A stretch of DNA of 64,000 nt from assembly GCA_951394405.1 (NCBI GenBank), contig OX596340.1, forward strand, positions 2,976,001 to 3,040,000. Direction: 5' to 3'. The stretch comes from Coprinellus micaceus (lineage: Eukaryota > Basidiomycota > Agaricomycetes > Agaricales > Psathyrellaceae). A program made the position numbers and the translations under genes. The stretch's first letter is position 1; each line of letters starts with the position of its first letter. Below, piece by piece: positions 21,443-33,459 of the stretch. The notes below the pieces were generated by a model. It was given only the letters and a program-made list of their open reading frames with translations, searched no databases and was not told the DNA's origin.

Positions 21443-23261
21443 ATGGCGTCCTTGGACTACGTCGACCTCCCTCCGTGTGGGACACGCTTGCGTTCATCCC
21501 CCAAACCTGCGAATAGTCCCCAGCTCAAGTCCTCTACCTCGACGGACCTGCGTTCAGCACCCAAGGTCTTCACATCTCTCCCCAATCCTTCGCCTCCAAG
21601 TTCGCCGAACCATGCAAGGCAGTCCTCCCTTTCCGCTTCCCTAACATCTCCAACCATGTCATACATCCCGCAACTACTGCTATCTGCCGCAATTCCGGGG
21701 GGCATTCCTTCAGTGCCTTCTGAAGAGAACGGACAGCAACAGTCCCCGGCTACGACGAATCCACGGCAGAGCCTTTACCCGGAAAGGTACACCCTACTCT
21801 CGACCAAGGACCCGCTTTCACTCCCTATCATGTCCAACAACTTCAGGCGCTTCGTGGCGAAAGTGGGTCCAGTATTCTGGGTTCAAGACCGCGTGGAGGA
21901 GGTTCTGTTGTGGAGGAAGGGCTGGAGGGTCACGGGGACATGGATGGCGGTCTACGCGTTCCTGTGCTTCTACCCGAGGATGGTGTTATTGCTGCCTCAC
22001 GCCGTTGTTATTGGGATCATTTTATCGACGTATCCGTACCCCGCAGCGGCCAGAAACGGCGTAACAGCGTCCACTGCGTCTAACGAGCCACCTGCGCAGC
22101 CTACGGAGGGCTCGGTTCCTTGGCAAGCCAATATCCAAGCCATCCAGAATCTCATGGGGGCGTAGTGAGTCGTCTTTCGTGTCCCTAGGGATTGGTGCTA
22201 ACGGTTCGACAGCTCCGACGCAAGGGACGCTATTGAACCACACGTCCACCACTTCGTATTATCACCTGCGCACTTCAGGGATCCGGATTTACATTCGACT
22301 CCTGCTACACGTCCCATCTCTCCATACACCCCTCACATCCTCGCCCTGCTTGCGGTCTCCTTCCCCTTCCTTGCCTTTATCCTTTCCCTGCCAAACTTCC
22401 CCATTCGCTTGGTTTTCCTCCTAGGAGGTCTATCACCGTTCGTGATAACGCACCCGTGGACCATTCGAATGCTTCCGTTTCTTGTTGCAGCTGGACCTCG
22501 GGTTTTCGAGAGATTGGAACTCCTACTCGGGCGTCTGCGCACATATGCACCAATCCGACGAGTTATTAAGGGAGAAGTAACCCCTTTCCCTCCAGTTTCG
22601 ACGGCGGTTCAACGACTGATCGATGACGACCGCCTCACTGACAAGTGCTGGAATTCCGAAATGAGAGAGGTCGAATTATGGGAGAACGAACGGCTCGGAG
22701 GTGAGCCTCTGTCACCGCAGCCCGGCCTGGACGGACTCCCCACAACCGTCCACGTACCGAATGGAACGAACGGGTGGAGCAAAGCCAATTTGCGCCCAGT
22801 GGAGAGAGGCCCGTGGACAAGGGGTCGAGACGGATGGAATGGAGTTGGGGTAGGGGGAAGTGGGGGTAGCCTTGACGTTCAGGGTGAAGTCAGGTGCGGA
22901 GCACTAATGTGATATCAAACGTCTTTGAAACCCTGACCGCGTTACTTAGCAGCAACCTGACGTTCTCACTTGCCCCTGGATGGTCATTTATTGAGACGGA
23001 GGGCTGGAGAAAGGATAAGACAGGCGCCTGGAGCGGTGTTGGCGCTGATGACGGTGCGTGTGGCTGAAATAATAAAAGCTTGTTTCATGTTTTATTGATC
23101 GGGTCCTTTCCTTTCATATAGACGGTTGGGTGTATACCAACGATGCATGGCTCGGTGCGCGGCCCGCACCATATACCGCAGGGGGAGGCAGCGTCACTCG
23201 CAGAAGGAAATGGATACGGAGGGTGTGGTACGATAGAGAGCGTGCTGAACGCGAGGGTTAG
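21443..23261 (+). CDS. Pex24p / dysferlin-domain membrane protein
   Basis: Member of the fungal Pex24p family (related to yeast Pex23/29/30-32). These proteins act in the ER and at ER-peroxisome contacts to control peroxisome number and shape ER. Exons 21443-22164, 22213-22893, 22953-23053 and 23122-23261 give 547 residues, phases consistent. The N-terminus is low-complexity Ser/Pro-rich. The core begins YIPQLLLSAAIP and contains LSLPIMSNNFRRFVAKVGPV, FWVQDRVEEVLLWRKGW and a hydrophobic hairpin (MAVYAFLCFYPRMVLLLPHA). A second hydrophobic pair follows (ILALLAVSFPFLAFILSLP). The C-terminus has a dysferlin-like fold signature: APGWSFIETEGWRKD, DDGWVYTNDAW and TRRRKWIRRVWYDRE. Which paralogue of the family it corresponds to cannot be told. 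Confidence 0.85.
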
Positions 23262-23351
23262 GTAGGTCCGGAGCATACTTCACATCACTTTTGCCCAGAC
23301 CCCGCATACAATGGAATCGGACTCGGAATTCATCTCGGCTGTGATATGGAA

Positions 23352-23372
23352 TGACGTCAAATTGGGCGCTTA
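23352..23372. promoter_or_regulatory. CRE-like TGACGTCA and TAAGCGCCC 9-mer upstream of NACHT 1
   Basis: The palindrome TGACGTCA, a CREB/ATF-type bZIP site, is at 23352-23359. The reverse complement of TAAGCGCCC is at 23364-23372, 5 bp further on. The pair lies about 175-195 bp before the NACHT 1 start codon. Confidence 0.45.
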
Positions 23373-23547
23373 TCTGAACGATCTGTCCTCGCGACCTACA
23401 TGCGTTCCCTGCTGATGATGCTGGGTCGGCCGCTTAAAGGCCAAGATAAAGATGTCACTCGCTACCTTTGTTTCCTTGCAAATGCCCTCAACGCCACACC
23501 GCACCACCCCCTTTCTCCTCGTCACCTCCCTCTAACCCTGGGTCCCG

Positions 23548-25881
23548 ATGGCCGAGGTCCTCACTCCGTCCGCTTTCCACATTACCGAGGCGAATATCAT
23601 CAACATCGCCGGTGATTACCACGACCACAGCGTCAAGAGCTTTGCAGGCACCGCCCCCAGCAGCGAAAATCAAAGGCCTTATTGTATGTAGACTACAGAC
23701 AGGGCATGCGACGCCTGAATTCCTGTACTGACTGAAGCTGGCGATAGATCATGAAGAACCCCAATCCTATTTTTCGTTCCAACCCTATGAAATCGCGCCT
23801 CAGTTCCAACTGCCTATAGCCTTTCCCGGTCAGGGTTCGCCCCCGACTCAGGAACAGCTGTCTTTCAGCGTCCCTCGAGCCTGCAAGCGCAAGCGCACTG
23901 TCGGCGGAAGTCCGCAGGTCGGCGAAGAGCCTCCCCGCCCAAACCCTCCGTTCCCCAGGGGCGCTGAGGTGAACATCGGAGTCCTCAATCAAGTGATCCA
24001 CAACCACAACTGTCCGAGACCAAAGTCGAGCATAACACCCTGGGACCGTACGTGTTTCCCTATCGCCGTCATCGCACAGTCGCTGACGCTTGCAATTGGT
24101 CCCTTTGGTAGGTTTACTCGAACACGTTGTCAACGGCGCTGCGCATGATTCTGATGACCGCAATGATTCACCCAAGTGCCACCCGAAGACAAGGCAGGCC
24201 GTTCAGAGGAGGATTCATACATGGATGGGTAATGAAGTTGCCGTTGAAGACTCTGGGAAGATTATGTGGCTTTCGGGGCCAGCTGGGACTGGGAAGACCG
24301 CAATCGCGGGGACCGTTGCCGACACATGCCACACCGACGGGTCGCTCGCTGCCGCTTTCTTCTTCTCAGCGACCTCCAAGAGCCCTGCGCGGAGGTCGAA
24401 GAAAGGCTTCATCACCAGCCTCGCGTACCAACTCATGCATCACGAGACGATCGCTGGCTTCAAGGATGAAGTGCTCGCCGCCATCGATAACGATCCGAAG
24501 ATCTTCGAAAAGTCGTTGGGCAGCCAGCTTGAGACTCTAATCCTGAGTCCCTTGCGAAAGGTCAGGGACCGCTCCGATTCGTCGAAGTGGCCGAGGGCTA
24601 TCGTTGTCGATGGGGTAGACGAGTGCGATGCGGATCCCGATGCCTCCTCAGGTGAAGGCGATGCACACCCCAACCGATCGACAGAGTCCCTAGCCAGCAC
24701 AGCATCCAGGGAGCAAGTATACGAGGACATAGTTTCGACCCTCATCAAGGCCGCCAACGACCCAACCTTCCCTTTCCGTATTCTCATCGCCAGCCGCCCC
24801 GAACCTGCCATTGGCGAGCTTCTTTCATCGACCGTTCCGAGCATCGTCAAGCGGGTTTTCTTAGGCGATAAGTACAATGCCGACGCGGACATCACTCTCT
24901 ATCTCAAGGCCAAGTTCGCCAGCCTCAGAACACGCTACAAGCTGCCCGGGGCTTGGGCTGGGGAGTCGGTCGTCACGAGGCTCGTTCGGAGTGCATCGGG
25001 CCAATTCGTCTACGTATCAACGGCAATGCGCTTCATCGAGGCCCCCAACACCCACCCGCAGGCTCAGCTTGATCTGCTTCTCGGATGGGAAGGACATGAA
25101 AAGGGAGATTGTCCCCTCTCTCAACTCGACGAGCTCTATAAGAAGATCCTGTCGACGAGTCCGAATCCCACTCTTGCGGTCACCTGGATCCATGCCATCC
25201 TGGAGCTCCAGTCCGAGAACAACGATAACCTGACGGTCGTCAAGGCCTTCCTCGAGTCGCGCCCGGGAGAAGCGGAATATTTGCTGCGCAACCTGTCCTC
25301 ACTGCTTTGCGAAAACGAGGATGGTACCGCTTACCGCTTCTTTCATAAGTCCTTATTGGACTTCTTGGCCTCTAAGAAGCGCTGCAGGGACCTGTACGTG
25401 GGTCCCGATACGGTCACGAAGTTCCTCCAGGGACGTTGGGTCTCGATACTGAAGAGTAAGGACGTCTCTTGGGTGGATAGGACAGTCGCTAACCGACGCT
25501 TGTAGATAAGGGTCCTCAAATCCCTCTCAATATGGAGGACCGAAAGTTCTTCCTTCGCCATTACGTCGAGGCTTTCACGACGCGGTACTTCTACCTTCCA
25601 GGGGAAGGCGAGGGCTACACCCGAGCCGATGTGGGGTGGTGGACGGACATCTGCTTTGTGCTGCTCTCGAAGAGGGACCATCAGAAACGGGTTGCAAGCG
25701 TGTATGAGATTGTGCACGAGTCGGTGAGTCCTTGTCCTCGTTCTTCCATCTCGATCTCCAGGGACTCATCTTGGGGCAGTGTTCTGGTCCCTGGCTGTTT
25801 TGTCATTCTTATTGCAAAGCGTGGAGGTCGAACCTCAGAACGCCTACCTTTCACCAGTTGCTGGGTAGCAAGAAGCCATAG
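23548..25881 (+). CDS. NACHT-domain NTPase 1 (STAND/NLR-like), 699 aa
   Basis: Predicted nucleotide-dependent molecular switch of the STAND class. In fungi such proteins are candidates for non-self or stress recognition. Exons are 23548-23683, 23748-24047, 24112-25455, 25506-25723 and 25780-25881. The N-terminus carries NIINIAGDYHDHSVKSF at about residues 18-34, then a ~110-residue linker found in no other copy here, with an NLS-like KRKR. The conserved LLEHVVNGAAHDSD leads into Walker A (GPAGTGKT, about 201-208). Walker B is IVVDGVDECD at about 309-318, and ILIASRPE follows as sensor. The NACHT-associated FFHKSLLDFL precedes the C-terminal module with YTRADVGWW. The last exon opens CSGPWLFCHSYCKAWR and soon stops. 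No WD40, ankyrin or TPR repeats follow. Confidence 0.8.
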
Positions 25882-26406
25882 TCGAAAGGCGTACGAAGAG
25901 CCGAAATGAAGGAAGCATATTTATTCTTATGTATCATTTTTGCAGTATGCTGCCATCTATGCCGCCGTCTTCTCGCTTATGCCTCTCGTCACTTGTACCT
26001 GTATCTATATGCCACGGGGATGATAGGTGCCTGAACACGACCCCATCTATATGAAACCTATTCATCAGCGTGGCCTCGATGTGGGTAGTCGCCAATATAC
26101 CTTGTATTTTCACGACTCCGAGATGGGCGGGGCTACGCAGAACTGACTCAAGAATCTTGGCGGAAGCGAAAGTATAGTTTAGGGTAATGTGCCACGAAAA
26201 ACAAGGCAGCCTTCCACAGCGCTCGTCGCATTCGCTCGGGTATGTATCGCACCCTAGTCGCGGCCGACCAATTAGCGCTAAGCGCCCGTGTAATGCTGTG
26301 TAGCACCATGCACAGTTCGCGTGGGTGGTGTGTCGCAGGGAAGCGTCAAATGGTCAGCGATGAGGGCACGTTGAAAGTCCGACCCTTTCCTGCTTTCCCC
26401 TTCTCT
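25882..26406. promoter_or_regulatory. NACHT 1-2 intergenic region with TAAGCGCCC 9-mer
   Basis: TAAGCGCCC is at 26279-26287, 120 bp before the NACHT 2 start. From about 26.0 kb the sequence matches the region upstream of NACHT 3, for example TAGGTGCCTGAAC and GTTGAAAGTCCGACCCTTT. This marks the left part of a segmental duplication. Confidence 0.5.
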
Positions 26407-29260
26407 ATGAATCCGGGCTACTTTGAGCACGCACACGACTTCGACATTGCAGCACTGAACACCGGCATTGTCATCAACATCAATGGGAATGTCTGTATAA
26501 CAGCTGAGCTCGCTCAGCTCAAATACCTTGAGCGTACGTTCTATTGGGCAAGCGATATGTCGATAGGCGTTAGCCCTGACTCTAAATTGCAATCTAGCTC
26601 TATTGAGGAATGTCGCCGTCGATGCCATACATGATGCCCGTGCGCGCTCCGGTGCGCCTAAGTGCTATCCAGCAACGAGGGTTGCCGTTCAAGACGACAT
26701 CACCAAGTGGATAGGTCAGGAAGCAGGCCCGAACGCAGAGAGGGTTCTCTGGGTATCTGGCCCTGCCGGCGCTGGGAAGACGGCGATAGCTGGGAGTCTC
26801 GCTGAGAGATGGAAGGAGGATAAGCTGCTGGCTGCCAGCTTCTTCTTCTCCGCTTTCTTTGGGTCGGCTCATTGCCGCTCGAAAGACCGCTTCATTTCGA
26901 CGCTGGTCCTCCAACTAATTGAGCACGAATCCCTCAGAGATTTGAAGACAGAGGTACTCTCCGCCATCCGAAGACACCCCCTCATCTTTGAGAAGGATCT
27001 AAAGGAGCAGCTCGAACAACTGATCCTCGGTCCGCTCCGCAAAGTCGGCCGTACCTCTTCTGAGGGATGGCCAAAGGCAATCCTCATTGATGGGGTCGAC
27101 GAGTGCGATGCTAGCGAAGTCGGTCAGCCCCTCCCATGCCAGCGGGCAAGCGCACACAGGGAAATCCTATCCACCCTCTATCACGCCGCCATCGACGAAT
27201 CTTTCCCTTTCCTCATCGTCGTCGTTTCCAGACCCGACCCCACTATCGACCGCTTCTTCGAGCAACAGACCGACATCACGAAAAAGATCTTCCTCGACAA
27301 CCAGTACGATCCTGATTCCGATATCACACTCTTCGTCGAGGGCAAGCTCGACGAGATCAGGGATTATTTCGTACTTCCACGAACGTGGCCAGAAAACCGA
27401 GGGAATGTCGTTAGGACCCTGGTCCGAAATGCCTCAGGTCAGTTCGTGTATGTCGCTACGGCCATACGATACATTGAGTCAGGGGATCCGAGTCACCACC
27501 CCCAGGTAAAGCTGGACCGTATCCTCAACCCAGAAGGCCAACAACACGCTTCCCCCGAAAACCCCTTTGCGCAATTGGATAAACTCTACGGATGCATTCT
27601 CCGGACAAGCCCTCAGCCCGTGCTGGCTGTCAGGTGGCTCCACGCTATCCTGGAGCTCCACGGCGAGAGTGGAGATAGCGTGACTATGGTCAAGGCCTTC
27701 CTGGAGTCGAAGCCAGGTGAAATGAGCTTTTTGTTGGGGAACCTATCTTCGTTGCTCGGCGTCACCGAGAACACCTTCCAGTTCTTCCACAAGTCGCTAT
27801 TAGACTATCTTGCCTCGGCGCGCCGGTCAGGCGACCTTCACGTTGACTCCAATGCTACGCTAGCCTTCCTTCGAGATCGGTGGTTACACACATTGAAGGG
27901 TACGTTACCCAGGCTTTCACCCCCGAACGCTCCGCTTACAGAATCCAACCCTTAGGGAGAGGCCCACAGGTTCCCCTCGAGGACGCCAGCAAGCGAGGCG
28001 CATTCTTACAGCATTATGCTGGACCACTTACCATGCGCTACTTCCTCCACTCACCTTCAAACGGTGAACGATATGATCCTGCCGATGTGGATTGGTGGAT
28101 TGGTATCGCCCAGGCCTGTCCTGAACATGAATTATGCGGGAGAAAGATAGACAGGATGCAGGATATTGTTCATGAAGGGGTAAGCACTTGCTTTCTCACA
28201 TGCGCGGATCAGTCCACACGAGGCTAATTAAACTGCGCCTACTCGCATTAGTGTCATTCCTTTTGGTGTCACCCCAGTTGCAAAACATGGAGAACAGCTC
28301 TCAGAAACGCCCGCCCAGAATGTCGTGCGCTTTTCATTGGGATTGGAATCCTCTCCACTATGGCTTTCTTTCTTTCTCGACTCAAGGTTTTCAGATGACT
28401 CCGTCCGTTGGTATTCAGTGTCTACCTTTGTTTGTACCGCACCGTGTAGTATGCGCAGTCTAGAGTAAGCACTGACTTAGGATAGACCTGAGGATATACT
28501 CGAAGTAGGCGCGCGACTTTCGGTAGAGTATAGTTACGCTCAAACACGATGATTCAGACGAACTGGAAGGTCCTCAGCCCTTAAGGCCTTACGTTTAGCC
28601 CCTAAGCGCGTCAATCCGCTCATGTGAAACAGCCATGACATGACAACTCCCACGGTTTAGTTCGGTTCAGGGGAATGAATGTTTCTCTCCTTCCGATCCT
28701 CCGTGTCCCCCTTCTTCCCCTCCCTCATCCCCAGGTCTCCTTCCTGTGCATCAATCACTCTCGGTCGAGTTTGCTCCCCTTTCACGTCGCTTGCGGTTAT
28801 GAAAGGAGTATGGGCGCCTATCGCCAGTCCCGCGCCAGGATCGAAGGTGCGCAGTGATCCGGGATACTCCGGCCTTGAGGCCTGAGGCCTAGCTTGAACG
28901 GGTTGATGTTGCTTCTGACCTATCGCGATGGTTCGTGCGCCCACCCCATGTTTTTCATTTCGCTAGGCTTCTTTAATTTTGTGGCTTAATCAACCGCAGG
29001 AGGTTTATCAGTTGACGATGTGATTGGACCACCGTTTGTAAGGGCTGGGGAAGCCTGTTTCGAGCAGCCAGGCTGGGGTACGAGGGTCAAGGGTGGGTTG
29101 GTTGAGTCAAGGTCAATGTGATGTGGATTCTTTGGCTTCCTTTCCACATCTACTACTTTGGAGATACATGAGGGCACGTTAATGTAGGCTTTGTGGCCGT
29201 TCGCTCTCTCTCCTGGCTTCGCGGGCGGTTGGGATTGGGTTCTCTTCGGGCGTTTCACCT
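25985..29260 (+). repeat. Segmental duplication, copy 1 (NACHT 2 and flanks)
   Basis: About 3.2 kb that matches 29,370-32,610 over the NACHT gene, its upstream region and about 800 bp downstream. Shared landmarks outside coding sequence include GTTGAAAGTCCGACCCTTT upstream. Downstream landmarks are CCCTTTCACGTC, GCTTCTTTAATTTT and CTCCTGGCTTC. Boundaries are approximate, set where matching by eye fades. Confidence 0.6.
26407..28398 (+). CDS. NACHT-domain NTPase 2, 599 aa, with C-terminal hydrophobic segment
   Basis: Exons 26407-26533, 26598-27899, 27956-28179 and 28252-28398, phases consistent. The N-terminal exon reads MNPGYFEHAHDFDIAALN, then GIVININGNV, unlike the GDYHD type of copies 1, 6 and 7. 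LLRNVAVDAIHDA leads to Walker A GPAGAGKT (about 97-104). Walker B is ILIDGVDECD and LIVVVSRPD follows. FFHKSLLDYLA closes the NACHT region. The third exon carries YDPADVDWW and IVHE. The last exon opens CHSFWCHPSCKTWR and continues to a hydrophobic stretch (ALFIGIGILSTMAFFLS) that could be a membrane helix at the extreme C-terminus. Tandem partner of NACHT 3. Likely a STAND switch; ligand unknown. Confidence 0.8.
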
Positions 29261-29735
29261 AGCATGGACCTCGCGCTAATGGACCTCTCTAGCGCTTGGA
29301 CGATTCAGAAAACTCCGCTAGAATGAGAATCTCAGCTCAACGTTGCCACATTTCAAGATGCCTACCCCTCATTACAAATATATTTTACAACCCCAACGCT
29401 AATAGGTGCCTGAACCTATCCACGAGCGCGTCCGCGACAAGGCTATCCGCCGATACCCCACCTTCCTTGGTCACCGATAAAGGCGGGAGTCTATGTGGCT
29501 CGAGAAGCTTCGTGTTCGTAAAGGTATATTGGTAGTTTTCCGCCCGTGTAAAGGTAATTTCGCAAAGGTGCGCATAGGATCGGGTAGCTATCGCATCCTA
29601 GACTCGGCCGATGAATAAGCGCCCGTAACCGGGTGCTGTGTAGAACCCATACATGGTTGGCGTGGGTACGGGGCGTCACCTGGTCATTTAGTCAGGGTGT
29701 TGAAAGTCCGACCCTTTACCCTTTTCTCCCTCTCC
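28399..29735. other. NACHT 2-3 intergenic region (part of the duplication)
   Basis: Up to about 29,260 this is the duplicated downstream flank of NACHT 2, matching 31,800-32,610. From about 29,370 the upstream flank of the next copy begins. TAAGCGCCC is at 29616-29624, 112 bp before the NACHT 3 start. No additional gene recognised. Confidence 0.5.
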
Positions 29736-32610
29736 ATGACCACTGAGTACTTTTCGGGTGCAAGCGATCTCGACATAGCTCAGTTGAACATCGTCCATGG
29801 CGACGTCTACCTCTCAGCTGAACCCCGTCCAACATATCTTAGTCGTACGTGGAATGAACCCCGCCTCTTGGGCGGCTGATAAGTGACAAACTGTCGATGA
29901 CGCTGAATCGTACTAGTTCTGGCGCAGAAGGTCGCTGCCGGTGCCATGCATGGCGCTGGGGTGCGCTCCAAGTGCTACCCACAAACGAGAGTCTCCGTCC
30001 AAGACGAAATCACGAAGTGGATACAAACGGAAGGAGATCCTGGCGTCGAGCGGATCCTCTGGGTATCAGGCCCAGCCGGCGCTGGAAAGACGGCAATCGC
30101 AGAGAGCCTTGCTGAGAGTTGGAAGAAGCAGAAGCTGCTCGCTGCTAGTTTCTTCTTCTCTGCGGGGTCAGGATCTCTCTGCTGCCAGTCGAAGGCGCAC
30201 CTGATACCAACGCTCGCATATCAACTCATCCAACACTCGGCGCTCAAGGGAATGAGGCACCGAGTCACGAGAATAATACAGGATGACCCACTCCTGCTGA
30301 AGATGCAATTGGAGCAGCAGTTAGAATTGCTTATCCTTGATCCACTACGCAAAATGGAACAGTCTTCGGCAGGGGAGTGGCCCGAGGTTGTCCTTATCGA
30401 CGGGCTAGACGAATGCGAAGCAATTGACCTCGAGAGCTCGTATTCCTTCAGTTCCAGGCAGGAGTCCAAGTCTGAGGTGCAAGAGAAGATCCTATCCGCC
30501 CTCCTCCGCGCTGCCAGAGACCCATTCTTCCCATTCCGCATCATCATCGTCAGCAGACCGGACTCCACCATCAGCGAATTCTTCGCTCGCGAGAGCCCAG
30601 GTTCACCGCAGATCTTCCTTGACGAAAAATACGACCCCGACACCGATATCACACGATTTGTTCAGGGAAAGTTCGCCGAGATCCGACAGCGCTTCAAGCT
30701 CCCCCCTACATGGCCGCCTAACCAAGAGCAGATCGTTAGGACGTTCGTTCGCGATGCCTCGGGACAGTTCGTGTACGTCGCGACCATCATGCGGTATATC
30801 GAGCAATCTAAAGAAAATCCATGGAAGCCACTGGAACGGATCCTCGACTGGGACGCTGGGAAGCATCCTTCAGCCGAAAGTCCCTTCAAGCGACTGGACG
30901 CCCTGTACACACGTATACTCGAGACCAGCCCTGAGCCGGTACTTACTGTGACGTGGCTCCATGCGATTCTGGAGCTGCACACCGAGGGCCCAGGAAGCGT
31001 CGCGATGGTCAGGGCATTTCTCGAAGACCATGTCGGAGAGATGGAGCGCTTGCTTGGAAGCCTCCCCGCACTGCTCAGTGTGACAGACACCTTTAGGTTC
31101 TTCCACAAGTCTTTCTTGGACTTTCTTGCCACAGAGAACCGGTCCGGATACCTCTATGTCGGGCCCGAAAAGACGACGAAATTCCTCCAAGACCGGTGGT
31201 ATGAAATTTTGAAGAGTGCGTCCTGCCAGACCTATTTCCTGTTGGGCAGATATACTGAACCCAACTTTACGTTGTGTAGATAAAGGACCCCAGATAGAGC
31301 TGAACGACCACGATAAAACATCGTTCCTCCGATACTACGCTGGGTCGTTTACTACTCGGTATTTCCCCCTCTCACAAAATCGAACCTACAACGCTGCCGA
31401 CGTTCAGTGGTGGATCGGCATTGTGCGTGCAGAGCTCACCCACGAGCACGACGAAAAGGTTAGAAGTATGCACGAGATTGTTCACGAGAAGGTTGGTGTT
31501 TTAGTACGAACGTACGGAAAATCGGCCAAAAGGCTAATCCCCTTTTCTTACGCAGTGCAGTCGCTGGTTCCTCTGTCAGCAGGATTGCAAGATCTGGAGG
31601 ACAACGCTCCCTCCTGTTGCGACTGGAATATCCTGATTTTCATCTGTGCCGGATTCCTATTGACAAGTTGTATACTCGCGACCTTTACTACAAAAAACGT
31701 TCTCTATCATATATCACGCTAGACTGTACATGTATGAGCAGGTCGTAGAGATCAACCTTCAGTAGAGTATTTGAAACTCTGGGAATCCAGCTATTTCACT
31801 ACCCGAGCCCCTAAACGCGTCAATTTACTCACGTGAACCTCGCATGACATATCCCTCACCGCCGGCTCCCACGGTTCAGAATCGCTGTCCCTGACTCCGC
31901 TCGCACCATTTTAGTCCATCCCGAGTGAGTCAAGCGGGACTTGACTCTTCCCGACACGGGTCCGTGGAACGGGATAAAAGGGAGAATGGTAATGGAAATT
32001 GTTTTCTTTCTTCCCCTCTCTCTGATTCATTCATCCCTCCCTCCTCCCCCTCGTCCTCGTCCCCGAGACCTCAGATCCCCTTCGTGGGTATCACAGAACC
32101 CTGTCGAGTTCACGTCGAGTTCGCTTCCCTTTCACGTCACTTGCGGTATGAAAGGCGGGTACGGGCGCCTATCGCGACTTCCCGTCACAGGATCGAAGGG
32201 GCGTGGTGATCCGGGGTACACCTCAAGGCTAACTTCTAACGGGTTAATGTCACATTACATTCTCTGACCTATCGCGGCGGATGGATATGGTTTGTGCACC
32301 CCTCCCCGTGTTCTTCATCTAGCTCTGCGCTTCTTTAATTTTGCGGTTCGTCGGCGACCGGAGCGATTGGAGGACCGCTTCGAAGGGCTGAGGATCCCTT
32401 TTTCGAAGAACTGGGCTGGGGTGCGAGGGTTGAGGGTAGGGCGAGGGTCCCGAGTTCAATGTGAGGATCTTTTGCCTGGATTCTGTTGTTTGTTTGGTGA
32501 TATATGGAAGAGGTGAGGTTACGTTCATGTCCGCTTCGAACTTATCGTGCACCTCTGCATGTTCTCCTGGCTTCTCGGGGTGGTTGCGATTGGGTCCTCT
32601 TCCTCCTCTG
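29370..32610 (+). repeat. Segmental duplication, copy 2 (NACHT 3 and flanks)
   Basis: Partner of 25,985-29,260 in direct orientation. The two copies are adjacent, with only about 100 bp between them. Coding and non-coding parts are both clearly diverged, so the duplication is not recent. Confidence 0.6.
29736..31636 (+). CDS. NACHT-domain NTPase 3, 566 aa
   Basis: Exons 29736-29844, 29917-31215, 31280-31491 and 31556-31636, phases consistent. The N-terminal exon reads MTTEYFSGASDLDIAQLN and then HGDVYLSAE, like copy 2. LLAQKVAAGAMHGAG leads to Walker A GPAGAGKT (about 88-95). Walker B is VLIDGLDECE and IIIVSRPD follows; FFHKSFLDFLA closes the NACHT region. The C-terminal module has YNAADVQWWIGI and IVHEK, then CSRWFLCQQDCKIWR. 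It stops 11 residues later (TTLPPVATGIS). The hydrophobic tail present in NACHT 2 is not in frame here. Another frame just downstream encodes a similar hydrophobic run (ILIFICAGFLLTSCILATF), so the tail was probably lost by frameshift, or an alternative splice restores it. Confidence 0.8.
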
Positions 32611-33450
32611 GGTCTCCGACGTTGGGATTCATTTGGACTTGACCTTTGGACCTGGACTTCGGTAGGTCTGCGGTTCGAGAGACCTTGCGGTGACGCAGAG
32701 GTCTATGCACTTCTAGACGGACGTCCCCCATTCGACGTTACCTTGCATCACGCCGCGCCCTCAAGATGCCTACCCTGCAACGACACGCCACGAGCTATCT
32801 CACCCGTATCGCAACACCCTCCCCACCTCACCTCTCGACGATCTCTACCCCTCTCCCATCCCTCCACCGCACCATCCTCAGCCGCCCTCCCCTTTGGACC
32901 AAGTTCTTCCCGTAACAGCGGACACCCACGCGCCCGCGCTATTCTTAGCTCCTTCGTCACCGGCATTCATCCATCCATTCAACATACCCAAAAAGACTCT
33001 GATTGGGACGCTCGGATTTGGCATAGCACCCACCCTAACATGGTGCTGTGCAAAGTTTCCTTCTCCTTCTCCTTCCGTTCTAGCGCCTCGCTTCGTGACT
33101 TCGTGAGGCCTTCCTCCTTCCTTGTCGGGATTCGTGGCGATTGGTCGATTAGCGCCCGGCTGTGCATTTTCTTTTACGCCACTCGCTGACTCACTGCATT
33201 GCATTGGGGAAGGGAAGGGGAAGGGAGGAGAGTCCGTGGTCTCAGGAAATTTCATTTCATATCTCAGGTCGACATCTCTCCAAGTGTTCTCTGATAATTG
33301 GACGTGGGTGGACAGGGGGTGGACATGCGTGGACAAGGGGTGGGCAGGGAGGCTCTGCGGTGTGTACAGCCCGCCTGTCTGCCAATTTCTGTTGGAACGC
33401 AGATCGAACGTTTCTTACCTGCTGGAATAGCATTGGCGCACCACGCGTAC
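31637..33450. other. Gene-poor region beyond NACHT 3
   Basis: To about 32,610 this is the downstream flank of the segmental duplication. The rest contains long but unconvincing open frames on both strands (for example 32461-33189) with no domain-like sequence. Confidence 0.4.
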
Positions 33451-33459
33451 GGTGATATC

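Noticed and set aside
32461..33336. Frames of 242 and 152 codons on opposite strands
   Set aside because: They occupy the same bases on opposite strands, run through the duplicated flank and show no domain-like sequence.
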